NCBI RefSeq assembly: GCF_003851545.1
Contig: NZ_BHVX01000014.1
Coordinates: forward strand, 1-64,000
Length of the DNA: 64,000 nt
Reading direction: 5' to 3'
From: Ralstonia sp. SET104
GTDB lineage: Bacteria; Pseudomonadota; Gammaproteobacteria; Burkholderiales; Burkholderiaceae
Part shown: positions 8,580 through 17,369 of the stretch, piece after piece
How the letters are laid out: the number at the start of each line of letters is the position of its first letter
Position numbering within the stretch: the stretch's first letter is position 1
The notes under the pieces: model-generated
Database searches by the model: none
Told to the model about the DNA's origin: nothing
The model's input: the letters and a program-made list of their open reading frames with translations, nothing else
Made by a program: the position numbers and the translations under genes

Positions 8580-11060
8580 ATGAAAACAATGACAACCCAC
8601 GAGCCACTCTCTTGGAGCCTGCCGGCCGAGCGCACCCGCGCGGCCGCGGTATGGCATCCCCGCCGCTGCGCAATCGCCGCTGCCACCGTTGTGGTGGTCG
8701 GCACGGTGCCGATGTTCGCGCACGCCGCGATCGACGATTCCTCCAATGCGGCCACGCGTCGCTTGATCGACACACAACTGAGCGACGCGACTGCCAAGGG
8801 CCCGGCCACGTTTGCGTCCACCACTGTTGTTGCGGACGCTGATGCCGTGCCGGTGTCGCCGGCCGGCACGCTGCTGGTTGCGCAGCAGGCGGTGCCGCCT
8901 TCGGGTTCCTCCGCTACAACGTCGCTTGCAGCCACGGCGCCGCCCACCCAGTCGCCAATGCCTGCTGCGGATGCGGCATCCCCGGCCCCTTCGCCTGCCG
9001 CGGATACGGCATCGCCTACTGTGGTCCTGCCGCCGGGCACCCCGGCACCCGATAAGGCCGCGCAGGCCCCGGCCATGCCTGCGGGCCCGAGCGCACGGGG
9101 TCCGGGCGCGCTGGAGCCGCTGCAGGTGTCGCCGGAAGCGTCCAATGCAGCGACCAGCCGTGCCGGCGCCAATGCCCCCGGTAACGTGCCCGTTGGCTCG
9201 ATGCCGACCGATCGCCAGGGTTTTCACGATGAAGTCATACGCGAGTCGCGCGAAGGCGCGGCCACGCTGGCGCAAGAGAACCTGCGTCAGCACCCGGACT
9301 GGTTCAAGGAAGCCGAATCGTGGCATGTCGATCATGCCGCCGCCGCACAGCGCATCCGCTGGGGGCGCCAGCAGTTGAAGGTTATCAACGGGCCAGAGCG
9401 CTTTGTCATCATCGACCAGGCCGTAGCCGAGATCGAGGCGCTGCTCAAGAAGGTGCCCGATACGCCAGAGAACGCCGAGTTTCGTCAGGCAATCGTGGCA
9501 GACGAAGTGGTGGCATTGGCCTCGCGCGGGCGCATGAAAGATGCCGTCAAACGCTACGAAGCCATGTCGCAGAACGGCAAGGTGCCTGCCTACACGCGTG
9601 TGGCTGCGGGCGATGCCTATTCGTATCTCAATACGCCGGATAAGGCTGCCGCTGCGTACACGCAAGCGCTCAAGGATGGGAGCCCCGGCGAGATCGAAAC
9701 CGGCGACGTTCAGGAAGGCCTGTTCTACGCCATGCTCGATACCGGCCGCTTTGAAGAGGCCCGCGCGCTGCTCGACAAGATGAAGGCCGACAACCCCGAG
9801 TACGTGCGCCTGGCGCCGCAAGCCGGTACGCCCAATCCTGACTACTCGCGCATCAAGCGCCTGGAGGCGCAGTACCTGATTCTGACGGGGCGCACGCACC
9901 AGGGCATTGCCGAGTTGGACAAGTGGCGCCACGAAGCACCGTTCGCCGCATCGCTGGTGAGCGCGCGTGCCGATGGTGCAATGGTGCAGGCCGAGCCGTA
10001 TCGCTCGCGCGAGATGTACAAGACCGCGTTGGCGGAGCACCCGGATGACCTGAGCGTGGTGGCTGGCTATGGCCGTGCCTCGCTGGCTGTGGACGATTTG
10101 AAGACCGCCAAGGACACCGCCAACGGGCTCGACGAACGCTTTCCCGAGAACGGTTCGGTGCGCGCGCTGCGCAAGGACCTGGACGTTTATCAGAGCCCGC
10201 AGCTCATCATCCAGTCGGCGGCCGACAAGGGCAATTCGGTGTTCGCCAACAACGAGTACGGCATCGACACCAAAGCTTACAGCAGCCCGTTTGCTGATCA
10301 CTACCGCCTGTTCTTCCACAACTTTGCGGGCCGTGCCAAGTTTGACGGCACAGCGCAAAGCCGCGTGCGAAATGGCGCCGGTGTGCAGTGGTTCGACACC
10401 GGTGTGGAAGTGAACGGCGAGGTGCACCAGTCCGTCGGCTCGGCTGGCAAGACCGGCGGCACACTCGATGCCGCCTGGATCCCGAGCGACCACTGGAAAG
10501 TCTCGGGCATGGTCACCAACGATGACCTGGAGGTGCCCTACAAGGCCTATCAGGTGGGTGTGACCGGCAAGACAGCGAGCGGCAACGTTCGCTACACGTG
10601 GGATGAAACGCGCTACGCAACGCTCACGTACGGCGTGTCGCGCTATACCGACAACAACCTGCGCCAGCGCGTGGCCGCCAATTTTTATCAGCAGGTGTTC
10701 ACCTCGCCGCGCCACACCGTGGGCGTGCTGTTTGGGGCCGACACAAGCCGCAACACGAAGACCGGCCTGAATTACTTCAGTCCCGCGCGTGACTACAGCG
10801 GGCAGGCCACGGCCATCTGGTCCTGGACGCCCTGGCGTTATGCCGACAAGTCGTTCACGCAGCGCCTGTACCTGACTGGCGGCATGTACAACCAGCAGTC
10901 GTTCGGCAATAGCCCGATGTACGAAGCGCGGCTTGAACACGTGTGGCAGATCAATCGCAAGACGCAGGTGTCCTACGGCATCGGCTTTGGCCGCCACAGT
11001 TACGACGGCCAGCCCGAGAACCGCAAGTTCATCTACCTGAACCTCAACATTCCGCTGTGA
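8580..11060 (+). CDS. pgaA: Poly-beta-1,6-GlcNAc export porin PgaA
   Basis: An 826-residue outer-membrane protein that exports partially deacetylated poly-N-acetylglucosamine. A basic N-terminus and hydrophobic core ending in FAHA form the signal peptide at about residue 50. An Ala/Pro/Ser-rich linker spans about residues 95-215. TPR-like helical repeats cover about 220-530 (AYTQALKDGSPGEIETGDVQ, YEARALLDKMKADNPEYV), and a beta-barrel follows to the end with alternating aromatic strands (RKFIYLNLNIPL at the C-terminus). Length is close to the E. coli protein (807), with the linker as the main difference. The start is not certain, since other in-frame ATGs lie at 8541, 8547 and 8589 and no ribosome site is strong. 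First gene of pgaABCD. Confidence 0.92.
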   Translation: MKTMTTHEPLSWSLPAERTRAAAVWHPRRCAIAAATVVVVGTVPMFAHAAIDDSSNAATRRLIDTQLSDATAKGPATFASTTVVADADAVPVSPAGTLLVAQQAVPPSGSSATTSLAATAPPTQSPMPAADAASPAPSPAADTASPTVVLPPGTPAPDKAAQAPAMPAGPSARGPGALEPLQVSPEASNAATSRAGANAPGNVPVGSMPTDRQGFHDEVIRESREGAATLAQENLRQHPDWFKEAESWHVDHAAAAQRIRWGRQQLKVINGPERFVIIDQAVAEIEALLKKVPDTPENAEFRQAIVADEVVALASRGRMKDAVKRYEAMSQNGKVPAYTRVAAGDAYSYLNTPDKAAAAYTQALKDGSPGEIETGDVQEGLFYAMLDTGRFEEARALLDKMKADNPEYVRLAPQAGTPNPDYSRIKRLEAQYLILTGRTHQGIAELDKWRHEAPFAASLVSARADGAMVQAEPYRSREMYKTALAEHPDDLSVVAGYGRASLAVDDLKTAKDTANGLDERFPENGSVRALRKDLDVYQSPQLIIQSAADKGNSVFANNEYGIDTKAYSSPFADHYRLFFHNFAGRAKFDGTAQSRVRNGAGVQWFDTGVEVNGEVHQSVGSAGKTGGTLDAAWIPSDHWKVSGMVTNDDLEVPYKAYQVGVTGKTASGNVRYTWDETRYATLTYGVSRYTDNNLRQRVAANFYQQVFTSPRHTVGVLFGADTSRNTKTGLNYFSPARDYSGQATAIWSWTPWRYADKSFTQRLYLTGGMYNQQSFGNSPMYEARLEHVWQINRKTQVSYGIGFGRHSYDGQPENRKFIYLNLNIPL

Positions 11061-11068
11061 CCGCGCTC

Positions 11069-13288
11069 ATGCCCATGCAATATTTCCGACAACCGTCGTT
11101 GCGACGATTCATCGCCTGGATGGCGCCGAGGGTGGCGTTGGCCCTGACATTGGCCTTTCTTGCCGCGGTTCACCCGGCCGCCGCCGTCCAGGTGGACTTC
11201 TTGCGCAAACCCGATCCGGACGACGGCAAGACCTTCCGCGTGCTGTGCTTTCACGACATCCGGGACAACCTGCGCGCCAGCTTCGAGACGTTGCCCGATG
11301 GCTTTGCCGCCGACACCAAGATGCTGACGAACATGTTCAGCTGGATTCAGGCCAACGGTTATCACCCGGTCACGCTTGCGCAGATCGATGAAGCGCGCCA
11401 TGGCGGCAAGCCGCTGCCCAAACGCCCGATCCTGCTGACATTCGATGACGGCTATGAGAGCCACTACACGAAGGTCTTCCCGCTGCTCAAGCGGTTCCGC
11501 TTCCCCGCAGTGTTTGGGCTGGTGACAGATTGGACCAACGCACCCCAGGGGGCGAAGATCAAGCTGTCGAACACGCAGATCGTTCCGCGTGATTTCTTCA
11601 TGAACTGGAACCAGATCCGCGAGATGCAGGCCTCGGGCCTGGCGGAATTCGCCACCCACACGGCAGACATGCACCACGGCGCGCTGGGCAACCCGCAGGG
11701 TAATGAAATGCCGGCGGCCAGTACGCACGCATACCTGCGCAACCTGGGCCGGTATGAAACCGATGACGAGTACCGCAAGCGCGTGCGCGATGATCTGCAG
11801 CGCAGCATCGACATCATCCAGAAGAACGTGGGTACCAAGGTGCAGACCGTGGTGTGGCCGTACGGCGCGCACAACCTGATGCTCGATCAGGAAGCCACCA
11901 AGGTTGGCCTGAAGTACATGCTCACGCTGGAGCCGGGCCCGAACACGCCGGACGTGCCGCTCACCGCCATCCGCCGAAGCCTGATGGGCTACGACACCGA
12001 CACGGGCGATCTCGAGCGCTCGCTGCGCGAGCCCGTGACCCACCACGGCGAGATCAACCCCGTGCAGCGCGTGGTGCAGGTCGATATGGATTACATCTAT
12101 GACCCCGACCCGAAGCAGCAGGAAGCCAACCTCGGCAAGCTGATCGACCGCATCAAGGATCTCGCACCGCGCGTGGTCTACCTGCAGGCCTTTGCCGATC
12201 CGAAAGGCAACGGCGCCGTGGATGCGGTGTACTTCCCGAACCGCCACATGCCGATGCGTGCCGACCTGTTTTCGCGCGTGTCGTGGCAGTTGAAGACGCG
12301 TGCGAAGGTGGAGGTGTATGCATGGCTGCCGATGCTGTCGTACAAACTGCCGGCCGACAACCCCGCCGCCACGCACATGGTGCAAGCATTGCCGGGCGCA
12401 CCGGAGAAGCCGGGCACAGCCAGGCTGCCGCGGTTGTCGCCGTTCGATCCGCAGGCGCGCCAGATGATCCGCGATATCTATGAGGATCTTGCCAAGAACT
12501 CCATCATCGACGGTGTTCTGTTCCACGACGACGGCGTGCTCGATGACTACGAAGACGCCAGCCCCGCCGCGCTCAAGGCCTACGAGGCGATGGGCCTGCC
12601 GGGTGACATCAACAAGATCCGCCAATCGCCCGAGTTGATGCAGAAGTGGACGCAGGCCAAGACCGCTGCGCTGATCTCGTTCTCGAAGGAGCTGATCGCG
12701 GTGGCGCAGGGCTACCAGAACGGCCGCGACATGCTGACCGCGCGCAACATCTTCGCTGGCCCGGTGCTCGACCCGAAGGCCCAGGAGTGGACCGCGCAGA
12801 ACTTTGACGACTTCCTGGATGCGTACGACTACGTGGCGCTTGAAGCCATGCCGTACATGGAAGAGGCCAAAGACCCGAAGGACTGGATGAAGAAGCTGAC
12901 CGCGGCGGTAGCCAAGCACAAGGGTGGCCTGAAGAAGACCATTTTCGAGCTGCAAGCGGTCGACTGGCGCAACCAGGACAAGTCGATCCCGACGGCAGTG
13001 CTGCGTGATCAGATGCGCGAGCTGCGCTCGGCGGGTGCCCTCAATTACGGGTACTACCCGGACGACTTCATTGCCGGTCGGCCCGATACCGAGGTGCTGC
13101 GTGATGTGATGTCGCTCAAGACGTATATCGAGACACGCAAGCGGCCGGGCGGCGATAAGGGCAGCGTTGAAAAGCTCAACAACAGCGCCGCGCCGCAGAG
13201 CCTGCCGCCGAACGCTGGTGCGGACAAGAAGCCCGCAACGACCGAAGCGGCCGCGCCGGCCCACACCAACAACAAGGCGGGAGGTTGA
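11069..13288 (+). CDS. pgaB: Poly-beta-1,6-GlcNAc N-deacetylase PgaB
   Basis: A 739-residue periplasmic enzyme that removes some acetyl groups from the polymer before export. A signal peptide (VALALTLAFLAAVHPAAA) is followed by a NodB-type polysaccharide deacetylase domain with the LLTFDDGYESHY metal/catalytic motif and the histidine pair in ATHTADMHHG. The C-terminal half (from about residue 335) is the PgaB glycoside-hydrolase-like domain (MDYIYDPDPKQQEANL, VLFHDDGVLDDYED). E. coli PgaB is a lipoprotein, but no lipobox cysteine is visible near this signal peptide, so it may be soluble or anchored otherwise. The tail after about residue 690 is low-complexity. It starts 8 bases after pgaA. 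Confidence 0.92.
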   Translation: MPMQYFRQPSLRRFIAWMAPRVALALTLAFLAAVHPAAAVQVDFLRKPDPDDGKTFRVLCFHDIRDNLRASFETLPDGFAADTKMLTNMFSWIQANGYHPVTLAQIDEARHGGKPLPKRPILLTFDDGYESHYTKVFPLLKRFRFPAVFGLVTDWTNAPQGAKIKLSNTQIVPRDFFMNWNQIREMQASGLAEFATHTADMHHGALGNPQGNEMPAASTHAYLRNLGRYETDDEYRKRVRDDLQRSIDIIQKNVGTKVQTVVWPYGAHNLMLDQEATKVGLKYMLTLEPGPNTPDVPLTAIRRSLMGYDTDTGDLERSLREPVTHHGEINPVQRVVQVDMDYIYDPDPKQQEANLGKLIDRIKDLAPRVVYLQAFADPKGNGAVDAVYFPNRHMPMRADLFSRVSWQLKTRAKVEVYAWLPMLSYKLPADNPAATHMVQALPGAPEKPGTARLPRLSPFDPQARQMIRDIYEDLAKNSIIDGVLFHDDGVLDDYEDASPAALKAYEAMGLPGDINKIRQSPELMQKWTQAKTAALISFSKELIAVAQGYQNGRDMLTARNIFAGPVLDPKAQEWTAQNFDDFLDAYDYVALEAMPYMEEAKDPKDWMKKLTAAVAKHKGGLKKTIFELQAVDWRNQDKSIPTAVLRDQMRELRSAGALNYGYYPDDFIAGRPDTEVLRDVMSLKTYIETRKRPGGDKGSVEKLNNSAAPQSLPPNAGADKKPATTEAAAPAHTNNKAGG

Positions 13289-13289
13289 G

Positions 13290-14573
13290 ATGGTGGACGC
13301 ACTTGTCGCCAAGCGCTGGATTTCAGGCTTCGTCTTCTACTACCCGTTCTTCATGTCGTATTTCTGGATGATCGGCGGGCTGCTGCACTACTTCCTGCTC
13401 GAACGGGGCACGCAGAACGTGCGGCATCCGCTGGCATTGCTGGGGGTGAGCAGCTACCCCAAGGTGTCGATCATCGTGCCTTGCTACAACGAAGAGGCCA
13501 ACGTGCACGAGGTGATCAGCCACCTTGCGCGCATGCGGTATCCGAACTACGACATCATCGCCGTGAACGACGGCAGCTCTGACCGCACCGGTGAGCGCCT
13601 GAACGAGCTGGCTGCGCAATACCCGCAGTTGGTGGTGATTCACCAGTCGTCCAACCAGGGCAAAGCGATTGGCCTCACCACTGCCGCGCAGGTGACTGAC
13701 GCTGAGTACCTGATGTGCATCGACGGCGATTCGATCCTGGATGTGGATGCGATTGCCTGGATGATCCGCCACATGCTGGAGAACCCGGCGATGGGTGCCG
13801 TTACGGGCAACCCGCGCATCCGCACGCGTTCAACCTTGCTGGGGCGCATGCAGGTGGGTGAGTTCTCGTCGATCGTGGGGCTCATCAAGCGGACGCAGCA
13901 GGTGTACGGCCGGTTGCTCACGGTGTCGGGTGTGGTCGTGATGTTCCGCAAGCACGCCATTGAAGATGTCGGCTACTGGAGCAGCGACATGCTGACCGAA
14001 GACATCGACATCAGCTGGAAGCTGCAAGTGGGCGGCTGGACGATTCGCTACGAGCCGCGCGCGTTGTCTTGGATCCTGATGCCCGAGACTTTCCGTGGCC
14101 TGTATAAACAGCGGCTGCGCTGGGCCAAGGGTGGTATCCAGGCGTTGATCAAGTACGCGCCGGCCATGGTAAGCCTGCGGCAATCGATGATGTGGCCGAT
14201 CTTCGTGGAGTACGCGCTGTCCGTTGTGTGGGCGTACAACATGCTGATCGTCATCTCGTGGTCGGTGCTTGGCTTTTTCATCACCCTGCCGCCCGAATGG
14301 CGCATGGAAGCCCTTCCGCGCTGGCACGGCACGCTGCTGTTCATCACGTGCGTGCTGCAACTGCTGATCGGTTGCTTTATCGACCGCCGCTACGACGACA
14401 ACATCCTGCGCTACTTCATCGACACCGTTTGGTATCCGGTTGCATTCTGGATTCTGAACCTCGTCACCACGGTGGTCGGTTTTCCGGCTGTCGCCTTTCA
14501 GCGCACGCGCGCACGTGCCCGCTGGACCAGCCCCGACCGGGGCATCCAACAACAACAGGGGAATTCACCATGA
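13290..14573 (+). CDS. pgaC: Poly-beta-1,6-GlcNAc synthase PgaC (GT2 glycosyltransferase)
   Basis: A 427-residue inner-membrane processive glycosyltransferase that polymerises UDP-GlcNAc. N-terminal transmembrane segments precede a GT2 domain with SIIVPCYNEEANV, the nucleotide-binding VNDGSSD, the metal-binding CIDGDS, the TEDIDISWKL catalytic region and the QRLRWAKGG (QxxRW) acceptor motif. More transmembrane helices follow at the C-terminus. The ATG lies one base after the pgaB stop codon, with a GGGAGG ribosome site inside the pgaB end. It overlaps pgaD by four bases. The length matches family members of about 410-440 residues. Confidence 0.95.
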   Translation: MVDALVAKRWISGFVFYYPFFMSYFWMIGGLLHYFLLERGTQNVRHPLALLGVSSYPKVSIIVPCYNEEANVHEVISHLARMRYPNYDIIAVNDGSSDRTGERLNELAAQYPQLVVIHQSSNQGKAIGLTTAAQVTDAEYLMCIDGDSILDVDAIAWMIRHMLENPAMGAVTGNPRIRTRSTLLGRMQVGEFSSIVGLIKRTQQVYGRLLTVSGVVVMFRKHAIEDVGYWSSDMLTEDIDISWKLQVGGWTIRYEPRALSWILMPETFRGLYKQRLRWAKGGIQALIKYAPAMVSLRQSMMWPIFVEYALSVVWAYNMLIVISWSVLGFFITLPPEWRMEALPRWHGTLLFITCVLQLLIGCFIDRRYDDNILRYFIDTVWYPVAFWILNLVTTVVGFPAVAFQRTRARARWTSPDRGIQQQQGNSP

Positions 14574-15616
14574 CCATGCTTGTCATTGATGTTTCACGAA
14601 ACTCGATCCGACAGTCGTTCTCGGACAAAGGGGTCGTCGGCACCTTGCACCATGTGCTGTGGTTTCGCATCTTCCGGCCGGTGCTCGTGATCTCGATCTG
14701 GGGCCTGCTGGGCCTGTATGTGGGGTACTCCATCAGCAGCGTTGGCCCCAGCGGGCTGCCATTCGAGCAACTGCGCCTGTACGGCAACATCATCGCCGGC
14801 ATGGGTGGGGTGCTCGTCGTGTGGATGATCCTGTCGCGCCTGGACCGCGCCATCCGCCGCAAGATGGCGCGTGCGCCGGGCGGGGCAACTGCATCTGCTG
14901 CTGCGTCCACCCGCGCGTCGCGTGCGGCGTTGCACGAGCAGCAGCAACGGGCATGGCACCGCCCGCGCAACACGCGCCTGCTGGTGGTCGATCATGACGA
15001 TGACGGTGACATTACGCATGTGCGTTCGTGGCAGGAATGGTCGGGCCGCCCGGCACCTGCCGGCGCTGCTACGCCGCCCACAGCGTTCACCCGCAGCCCG
15101 GAATACGATCCGGACGAGCCGGTGCTGGCCGCTGCTCCAGTGAGCGCAGCCATCGTGCTGGAGAACATTGACCGCGAAGAGCCGTCGCTGGCGCGCGTTG
15201 ATGCACCGGTGCAGCAACCGCGCGACGTGGTGAAGGCCGTGGATGCAGTGACGGCCGATGCCGCGGGTTTCCATCGTTTTGGATATCGCGGCCGCCTTGG
15301 ACGTAGCGATTGGGTCGAGCCGGAGTCGCCCACTCAGTCGCCCCCGCAGTCGCACCCGCAGTCGCACCAATCAGCAGCCCAGACGTATGCGATGCGCCTG
15401 GGCATGGCCCGCCACTACGGCAGCGTGACGGCCGTGGTACATGGCCGTGCCGCAGTGCAGGCAGCGGATCGTGTGACGGAACGCTATCGTGCGCTGCATG
15501 CATTTGGTGCGCACGCGCGACTCGACGATCCGTACGCGCGACTCGAACGCGTTGAACAGATTGACCTGCTGCACGGCTTTGGCCGCCGCGCCAACATCGT
15601 CGCCGACGACATGTAA
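14570..15616 (+). CDS. pgaD: PgaD-like PNAG synthase subunit with long C-terminal extension
   Basis: A 348-residue protein in the pgaD position. The first 110 residues fit PgaD, the small membrane partner that PgaC needs for polymerisation and c-di-GMP response: two hydrophobic segments (VLVISIWGLLGLYVGYSI and NIIAGMGGVLVVWMILS) are followed by a basic stretch. E. coli PgaD is about 137 residues. Here about 220 further residues follow, first Ala/Arg-rich and acidic, then with repeated PQSHPQSH-like segments, then a conserved-looking end with YAMRLGMARHYGSV and ARLERVEQIDLLHGFGRR. The role of the extension is unknown; it should be cytoplasmic. Overlap with pgaC (ATGA) supports translational coupling. 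The operon ends in a hairpin terminator. Confidence 0.8.
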   Translation: MTMLVIDVSRNSIRQSFSDKGVVGTLHHVLWFRIFRPVLVISIWGLLGLYVGYSISSVGPSGLPFEQLRLYGNIIAGMGGVLVVWMILSRLDRAIRRKMARAPGGATASAAASTRASRAALHEQQQRAWHRPRNTRLLVVDHDDDGDITHVRSWQEWSGRPAPAGAATPPTAFTRSPEYDPDEPVLAAAPVSAAIVLENIDREEPSLARVDAPVQQPRDVVKAVDAVTADAAGFHRFGYRGRLGRSDWVEPESPTQSPPQSHPQSHQSAAQTYAMRLGMARHYGSVTAVVHGRAAVQAADRVTERYRALHAFGAHARLDDPYARLERVEQIDLLHGFGRRANIVADDM

Positions 15617-15642
15617 GCGGCCGCTCTGAGTGCAGCAGTCAG

Positions 15643-15678
15643 CGCCCCGGTGATGCAAATCACCGGGGCGCGTTGTTA
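15643..15678 (+). terminator. Terminator of the pga operon
   Basis: A perfect 12-base stem (CGCCCCGGTGAT / ATCACCGGGGCG) with a GCAA tetraloop lies 27 bases after the pgaD stop codon. A weak T-containing tract (CGTTGTTATG) follows. It is the natural end of the regulator-pgaABCD transcription unit. Confidence 0.8.
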
Positions 15679-15994
15679 TGCAAGCCGTGTTAGCACAAAC
15701 AGACGAGGGCGGAACGCCTGATGTGCTGCGCAATCCTTGTCGCACGTGCGCTGTGCTGCACGGCAAACGGTTGGTGTGCCCCCTTAGCGGTAGCTTGGCC
15801 ATCTCAACAGAAAGAAGCGCCGAATTGCCCTCTTGAATGCCGCTGCATGGGTGCCTATGCTGGCTTCTCCTGCAAGCCCTTGCGCGCTCTCCCGGTGTTC
15901 CAGCGGCGCTTGCAGTGCTCATGGTGTCAGTGAAACCAAGCCCACCCATCGTCACGGTCGCCTGCCGTGGCCAACAGACAAGCTGGAGCCAACT

Positions 15995-16225
15995 GTGCTG
16001 AGTCCCCATGAATTTGCTGTGCTGCTTCTCGTCAACGACGGCGCTGAATCGGACGACCTGGACCGCGCCGATGTCGAGGCGTTGATCGAGCGGCAGCTTG
16101 TCACGCTCGAGCGCCGTGGCCCCGACCACTGCTATGCCCGGGTGACCCTTCAGGGCTATATCCTGCTCAAAGCCTCCGGACACGTTTGCACCATCGGCCG
16201 CCGCGCGGTGGCCGCGTCTCACTAG
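15995..16225 (+). CDS. Small protein of unknown function
   Basis: A 76-residue soluble protein (start LSPHEFAVLLLVNDGAESDD, end RRAVAASH). The GTG start was chosen because GGAG sits six bases upstream and the protein-like sequence begins there. Its regular alternation of acidic/basic helices and the RADVEALIERQLVTLE segment recall a small winged-helix fold, but no helix-turn-helix can be asserted. No functional link to the pga operon upstream is visible, apart from orientation. The roughly 320 bases between the pga terminator and this start show no other gene. Confidence 0.55.
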   Translation: MLSPHEFAVLLLVNDGAESDDLDRADVEALIERQLVTLERRGPDHCYARVTLQGYILLKASGHVCTIGRRAVAASH

Positions 16226-16509
16226 GCCGTCTTTCCATCTTGCAGGGCTGCCGCTCGTCATTCGTCACTCGCCACTCGCGCCCGGGCGCAAAGCTCAGGC
16301 GGCAAGTGATGCCTGCGTGGTCAATGCAAACAGAAACACACGGTCTTCCACTTGCGTGACCCTGGCGCGCACATAGCAATGCCCGCGAGCCGGGCGATAT
16401 CCATGGTTGCTCGTCGGGCAAACGGTTAAGCGTGTTTCGCCAGTGCGCCCGTTTCGTGTGTTTCGTGTGTTTTGTGTCGCAGATCGTCGCCTTTCGGCCT
16501 TCAGCCCGA

Positions 16510-16701
16510 TCAGCCTCCCCCAATGCCTTGAATGATGGTGCCCGTGCCCTCGCACGTTGGGCACAGGCCGCCCTCGCGCTGGCCTGTGCCGTTGCAGTCG
16601 GGGCAGACGGCCTCTCCGCTGCTGGGCGACCCAGGTGCGGCCTCATCGCCTGGGGCGGCCGGTGCGGGTGGCGTGCCGGGAATGGGGGTCTCGCTGTTCA
16701 T
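16510..16701 (-). CDS. Small DnaJ-type zinc-finger protein
   Basis: A 63-residue protein. The N-terminal half is proline/alanine-rich and probably disordered. The C-terminal half holds two CxxCxGxG units (CPDCNGTG and CPTCEGTG) spaced like one zinc-binding half of the DnaJ cysteine-rich domain, so one zinc ion is expected. It lacks a J-domain, so it is not a DnaJ co-chaperone itself. GGAG lies just upstream of the ATG. Its partner and role are unknown. Two motifs of four cysteines in such a short protein make chance coding unlikely. Confidence 0.75.
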   Translation of the reverse strand: MNSETPIPGTPPAPAAPGDEAAPGSPSSGEAVCPDCNGTGQREGGLCPTCEGTGTIIQGIGGG

Positions 16702-16748
16702 GCTGGCTCCTGATTGTTGCCGACAGAGAGAGGCTGTCGGGTGCCGCC

Positions 16749-17153
16749 TCACGGCTGCGTTGCCGGGATATTTGGTGCGGTGGCCGGTGGGCGTTCACGC
16801 CCCTGCGGGCTGCCGCCGGTCGATTGGTCCTTGACCACGTTGCCGTTCTTGTCCTGATGCGAGCTGGAACCCGCACGTGGCACGTACTCGCCGGAGGGAT
16901 TGGCGCGGTCGTTGTGGGTGCGTTTGCGCGTGGCGTCACGGCCCGTTGGTCTGTCGGTACTGCTGTCGGTGCGGTTGTCGGTGCGGCCCATCGAGCCGGT
17001 GGCAGTGGCGCTGTTTGCATCGGCCGCGGGCGCGTTGCCGCTGCTGCCGGACTGCGCGCCAGTTGCCTGTGCCAGCGCCGCGCCGTTGCCGAGTGCAGCG
17101 AACATTGCCGCCACGCACAGAACACGTGCGCGATATGGGGTGCGGATCATCAT
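16749..17153 (-). CDS. Secreted low-complexity small protein
   Basis: A 134-residue protein with a clear signal peptide (basic RTPYRAR, hydrophobic VLCVAAMFAALGNGAALA, cleavage near AQA). The mature part is hydrophilic and low-complexity, rich in Gly, Ser, Thr, Asn, Asp and Arg (TDNRTDSSTDRPTGRD), with no cysteine and no recognisable domain. It is probably periplasmic or exported and intrinsically disordered. The ATGATG start is preceded by GGGAG. The function is unknown. It faces the zinc-finger gene in the same direction, 47 bases apart. Confidence 0.65.
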   Translation of the reverse strand: MMIRTPYRARVLCVAAMFAALGNGAALAQATGAQSGSSGNAPAADANSATATGSMGRTDNRTDSSTDRPTGRDATRKRTHNDRANPSGEYVPRAGSSSHQDKNGNVVKDQSTGGSPQGRERPPATAPNIPATQP

Positions 17154-17369
17154 GGTGGCTCCCAATGAAGTGTCAGTACCGGTTTCATCGACGCAACTCG
17201 CGCGCCCGTACGGCGACTTGCCTGCAGCAAGCCGCCGCATATGTTTGAGTGCGAGGGCGTTTTCATGGGCCGGTAGTGCAAGCCACAACAAGCGCAAAGC
17301 AACCTGAATGCCACCGGCCCGATGTGGAACGCCCGTTGCTTGACGTCCTGCACAGAGCAGGAGGCCACA

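Noticed and set aside
8571-10997. 808-codon minus-strand frame opposite pgaA
   Set aside because: Low-complexity arginine/histidine-rich shadow; pgaA has signal, TPR and barrel features.
11033-13312. 759-codon minus-strand frame opposite pgaB
   Set aside because: Shadow of pgaB, with no recognisable domain.
16441-16482. TTTCGTGTG short repeats as a possible regulatory array
   Set aside because: Only three imperfect copies in a simple-sequence stretch, with no gene promoter clearly attached.
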